64,000 nt of DNA. Origin: JABFRG01 sp038210445. Its GTDB lineage: Bacteria; Myxococcota_A; Polyangia; Polyangiales; Polyangiaceae. Where the stretch lies: contig JBBQWQ010000035.1 in assembly GCA_038210445.1 (NCBI GenBank), positions 1 through 64,000 on the forward strand. The letters are read 5' to 3'. The position numbers and the translations under genes are program-made. Shown piece by piece: positions 60,329 through 64,000 of the stretch (the stretch's first letter is position 1; the number at the start of each line of letters is the position of its first letter). Below the pieces are notes generated by a model. That model had not been told where the DNA came from. It searched no databases and saw only the letters and a list, made by a program, of their open reading frames with translations.

Positions 60329-62238
60329 TTGGCGTCCCCGTCGCTCCGGAGGCGCGGGGCCTCGACCTCGATGGACTTCACCTTGAGCTCCAGGAGCTGC
60401 TCCGGCGAGACCTTGTTGGGCGCGTCGGTCATGAGGTCCGTCCCGCGCTGGGTCTTGGGGAACGGAATGACGTCGCGCAGGCTCTCGGCGCCGGAGAGCA
60501 GCATGGCCAAGCGGTCCATGCCGATGGCGATGCCGCCGTGGGGGGGCGCGCCGAACTTGAGCGCGTCGAGCAAGAAGCCGAACTTGGTGCGAGCCTCTTC
60601 GTCTTGGATTCCCAGCGCACGGAACACCTTGGCTTGCACCTCGGGGTCGTGGAGTCGAATGGACCCGCCGCCGATCTCGAAGCCGTTGAGCACGAGATCG
60701 TAGCGGTAGCACAGGACCTTGCCAGGGTCGGTGTCGAGCATGGCCACGCACTCGTCGTGCGGCCGCGTGAAGGCGTGGTGGGCGGCTACCCAGGTCTTCT
60801 TCTCGTCGTCGTACTCGAAGAGCGGCGGGTTCACCACCCACAGGAACTCGAACTTGCCGCCGTGACCGCTCTCTGGGATGAGCCCGAACTTCTTTGCAAG
60901 ATGCACGCGAAGGTTCGCCATCACGGTCTGCACCGTGGACTCTTTACCGAACTGGAAGAGGAGAATGTCGCCGTCCTTGGCGCCGGCGGCGGCGTTGATG
61001 GCGAGGCGCAGATCGTCGGTGATGGTTTTGGCGAGCGGCGACTGCACCCAGGCGCCGGTGGCGTCGACCTTGGCGCGAGCCAGCCCCTTGGAGCCCATCC
61101 CCTTGACGAAGTCTTCGAGCTTGTCGAGCTCGGTGCGCGAGGTCTTGGCCACCAGCTCGGCGGGAATGCGGAGCGCCTTGACGATCTCGGTGGGGAGGTC
61201 GCGGCGGTACTTGCCCGAGGTGAACTTGTCGGCGATGTCCTTCCAGAAGGAAACGCCGCCACCGTTCTGCTCGATCACCAGCGTGGTGATGTCGGTGTGG
61301 GGCATGCCGAAGCGCATGTCGGGCTTGTCGTTGCCGTAGTTGCCCATCGACTCCTCGAAGGGCATCTGCGGAAAGCGACCGCTCGGGTACTTCTCCTTCA
61401 GATCGATGCCGAGCACCTCTTTCCAGATGCCAAAAACCAGGCCTTCCATGGTGCGGAAGACGTCGTCCTGGTTCACGAACGACATCTCGACGTCGATCTG
61501 GGTGAACTCCGGCTGCCGGTCGAGACGCAGGTCTTCGTCGCGGAAGCATTTGACGATCTGGAAGTAGCGGTCGAAGCCCGCCACCATGAAAAGCTGCTTG
61601 AAGAGCTGCGGGCTCTCGGCGAGGGCGAAGAACTTTCCGGCGTTGAGACGGCTCGGTACCAGGAAGTTGCGGGCGCCGCCCGGCGTGTACTTCACCATGT
61701 AGGGCGTCTCGAGCTCGAGGAAGCCGTGGTCGTCGAAGTAGCGACGGGTGATTTGGTTGATGCGGTGACGCACCCGCAGCGTGTGCTGAAGGGGCGCACG
61801 GCGCAGATCGAGGAAGCGATACTGCAGGCGCTTCTCTTCGCCAGTGTCGATCTGATCGAGGATCTCGAAGGGCGGCGTCTCGGCCTTGTTGAAGATGGTG
61901 AGCTCGACCACATGCACTTCGATCTCGCCGGTGGCGAGGCGCGGGTTCTTGTTCTGGCCGCGGCTCACCACCACGCCGCGAATGCCGATGACCCACTCGC
62001 TGCGCACGGCTTGCGCAGCCTGGTAGGCGACCTTGGGCGCGTCGTCGTGCCCCTTCTGGTTGGGGTCGAAGACGAGCTGGGTGATGCCTTCGCGGTCGCG
62101 CAGGTCTACGAAGACGCAACCGCCGTGGTCGCGATAGCTGGCAACCCAGCCAAAGAGAACGACCTCCTTGCCTTCGTCGGAAGCGCGAAGGGCGGCGGCG
62201 TTGTGGGTGCGCTTGAGCTCGTCGATGAACCTTGCCAC
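60325..62238 (-). CDS. aspS: Aspartate-tRNA ligase (AspRS), with DHGG signature
   Basis: 637 residues, the usual bacterial length with the GAD insertion. Class II motifs include RYFQIVKCFRDEDLRLDRQP (motif 2) and GIAIGMDRLAMLLSGAESLR (motif 3). Near the N-terminus, GWVASYRDHGGCVFVDLRDR carries DHGG where discriminating enzymes such as E. coli have DLGS; the same DHGG is found in non-discriminating AspRS of Pseudomonas aeruginosa. This suggests it may charge both tRNA-Asp and tRNA-Asn, with GatCAB finishing Asn-tRNA. GTG 62238 has GAGG seven bases upstream. Confidence 0.97.
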   Translation of the reverse strand: MARFIDELKRTHNAAALRASDEGKEVVLFGWVASYRDHGGCVFVDLRDREGITQLVFDPNQKGHDDAPKVAYQAAQAVRSEWVIGIRGVVVSRGQNKNPRLATGEIEVHVVELTIFNKAETPPFEILDQIDTGEEKRLQYRFLDLRRAPLQHTLRVRHRINQITRRYFDDHGFLELETPYMVKYTPGGARNFLVPSRLNAGKFFALAESPQLFKQLFMVAGFDRYFQIVKCFRDEDLRLDRQPEFTQIDVEMSFVNQDDVFRTMEGLVFGIWKEVLGIDLKEKYPSGRFPQMPFEESMGNYGNDKPDMRFGMPHTDITTLVIEQNGGGVSFWKDIADKFTSGKYRRDLPTEIVKALRIPAELVAKTSRTELDKLEDFVKGMGSKGLARAKVDATGAWVQSPLAKTITDDLRLAINAAAGAKDGDILLFQFGKESTVQTVMANLRVHLAKKFGLIPESGHGGKFEFLWVVNPPLFEYDDEKKTWVAAHHAFTRPHDECVAMLDTDPGKVLCYRYDLVLNGFEIGGGSIRLHDPEVQAKVFRALGIQDEEARTKFGFLLDALKFGAPPHGGIAIGMDRLAMLLSGAESLRDVIPFPKTQRGTDLMTDAPNKVSPEQLLELKVKSIEVEAPRLRSDGDAK

Positions 62239-62541
62239 GGCAATACCTCGAACCCCGCGATTTGTAGGCCCAGAAGGCCGAAGCCACCCGGATCGGGGGT
62301 CTGCCGACGGTACTCGCAGGGCAAGGAAAAATCGACGCCGTTCTCGCGGCCCCGGCTCAGAGGCCAGCGTTGAAGGAGAACGGGTAGGCGTTCACGACCG
62401 TAGGGCTCTGCGCGGTCGGAAGTGCCAGGAGCGCACCTGACGCACGATGCAGCTCTCGGAGGAACGCACGCTAGAGAAGAACGGCCAGCTCGACCTTGCA
62501 AAAATCTCGCGACAACACGCGTGTGCTGCTACCCCTTCTAC
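62239..62541. other. Divergent intergenic region between aspS and a kinase
   Basis: About 300 bp without a gene. It should contain the aspS promoter on the minus strand and the kinase promoter on the plus strand, but I could not recognise a convincing pair of boxes for either. A perfect ACACGCGTGT palindrome lies at 62515-62524. Confidence 0.55.

Positions 62542-64000
<1,459 letters not shown>

Noticed and set aside
60538..62373. Plus-strand open frame opposite aspS
   Set aside because: aspS is complete and conserved on the minus strand; the other frame is a compositional shadow.

Overview
This window is high-GC DNA from a single organism, almost certainly a myxobacterium (Myxococcota, probably Polyangiales). 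The inference rests on a protein with an MXAN_5187-type C-terminal domain, a DUF2330 protein ending in a MYXO-CTERM-like tail, roughly twenty predicted lipoproteins with Ala/Asp/Gly-rich linkers, Cys-rich secreted proteins with 'NG(D)ETDVDCGG' repeats, and a Ser/Thr protein kinase with an external tail. No phage, integrase, IS element or CRISPR array is visible. Codon use looks uniform, so this reads as ordinary chromosome.

Layout. 0-1 kb: groES-groEL (groEL cut by the window edge) behind a sigma70-like promoter and a near-perfect CIRCE (HrcA) operator. 1-7 kb: uncharacterised membrane and soluble proteins, a translationally coupled pair behind a palindrome-containing promoter, the MXAN_5187-type protein and a DHA2-family efflux pump. 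7-12.8 kb: tRNA-Ser(UGA), an NRDE/TANGO2 protein, an extensin-like (M15-fold) lipoprotein, tRNA-Arg(UCG), a creatininase-family hydrolase and small membrane proteins. 12.8-19.7 kb: Cys-rich lipoproteins (one fusing six CxxDG repeats to an FGE-like domain), tRNA-Ser(GGA) and a sulfatase-fold lipoprotein that has lost its catalytic residues. 19.8-30 kb: a double-receiver signalling protein, a lipoprotein-like protein coupled to a membrane-anchored gluzincin peptidase, a VWA lipoprotein, and a 973-residue protein of repeated beta-sandwich domains ending in a PDZ domain. 30-40 kb: a DUF2541-like lipoprotein, DUF2330/MYXO-CTERM, a thioesterase, a four-gene run containing miaE, and a second VWA lipoprotein. 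40-49.5 kb: an outer-membrane barrel, an Xre/RES toxin-antitoxin pair with a two-site operator, a PD40 propeller lipoprotein, an M13 metallopeptidase, an SGNH hydrolase coupled to an orphan DNA methyltransferase, and tRNA-Ser(GCU) with its terminator. 49.5-64 kb: lipoproteins, a 0.9-kb gene-free region, an AraC regulator, an alpha/beta hydrolase-amidase operon, two tail-to-tail paralogues, aspS and a Ser/Thr kinase cut by the window end.

The most unusual thing seen is in the gene-free region at 52.0-52.9 kb. It holds two diverged copies of the same structured element, head to tail. Each copy has a 13-bp-arm hairpin (with a compensatory C-G to T-A change between copies), a purine-rich spacer of variable length, and a roughly 150-nt module containing a CGCATC/GATGCG tetraloop hairpin and a 68-nt segment that aligns without gaps. 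This looks like a family of structured non-coding RNAs or a structured repeat. I do not recognise it. All functional assignments come from reading motifs by eye; no database search was run.
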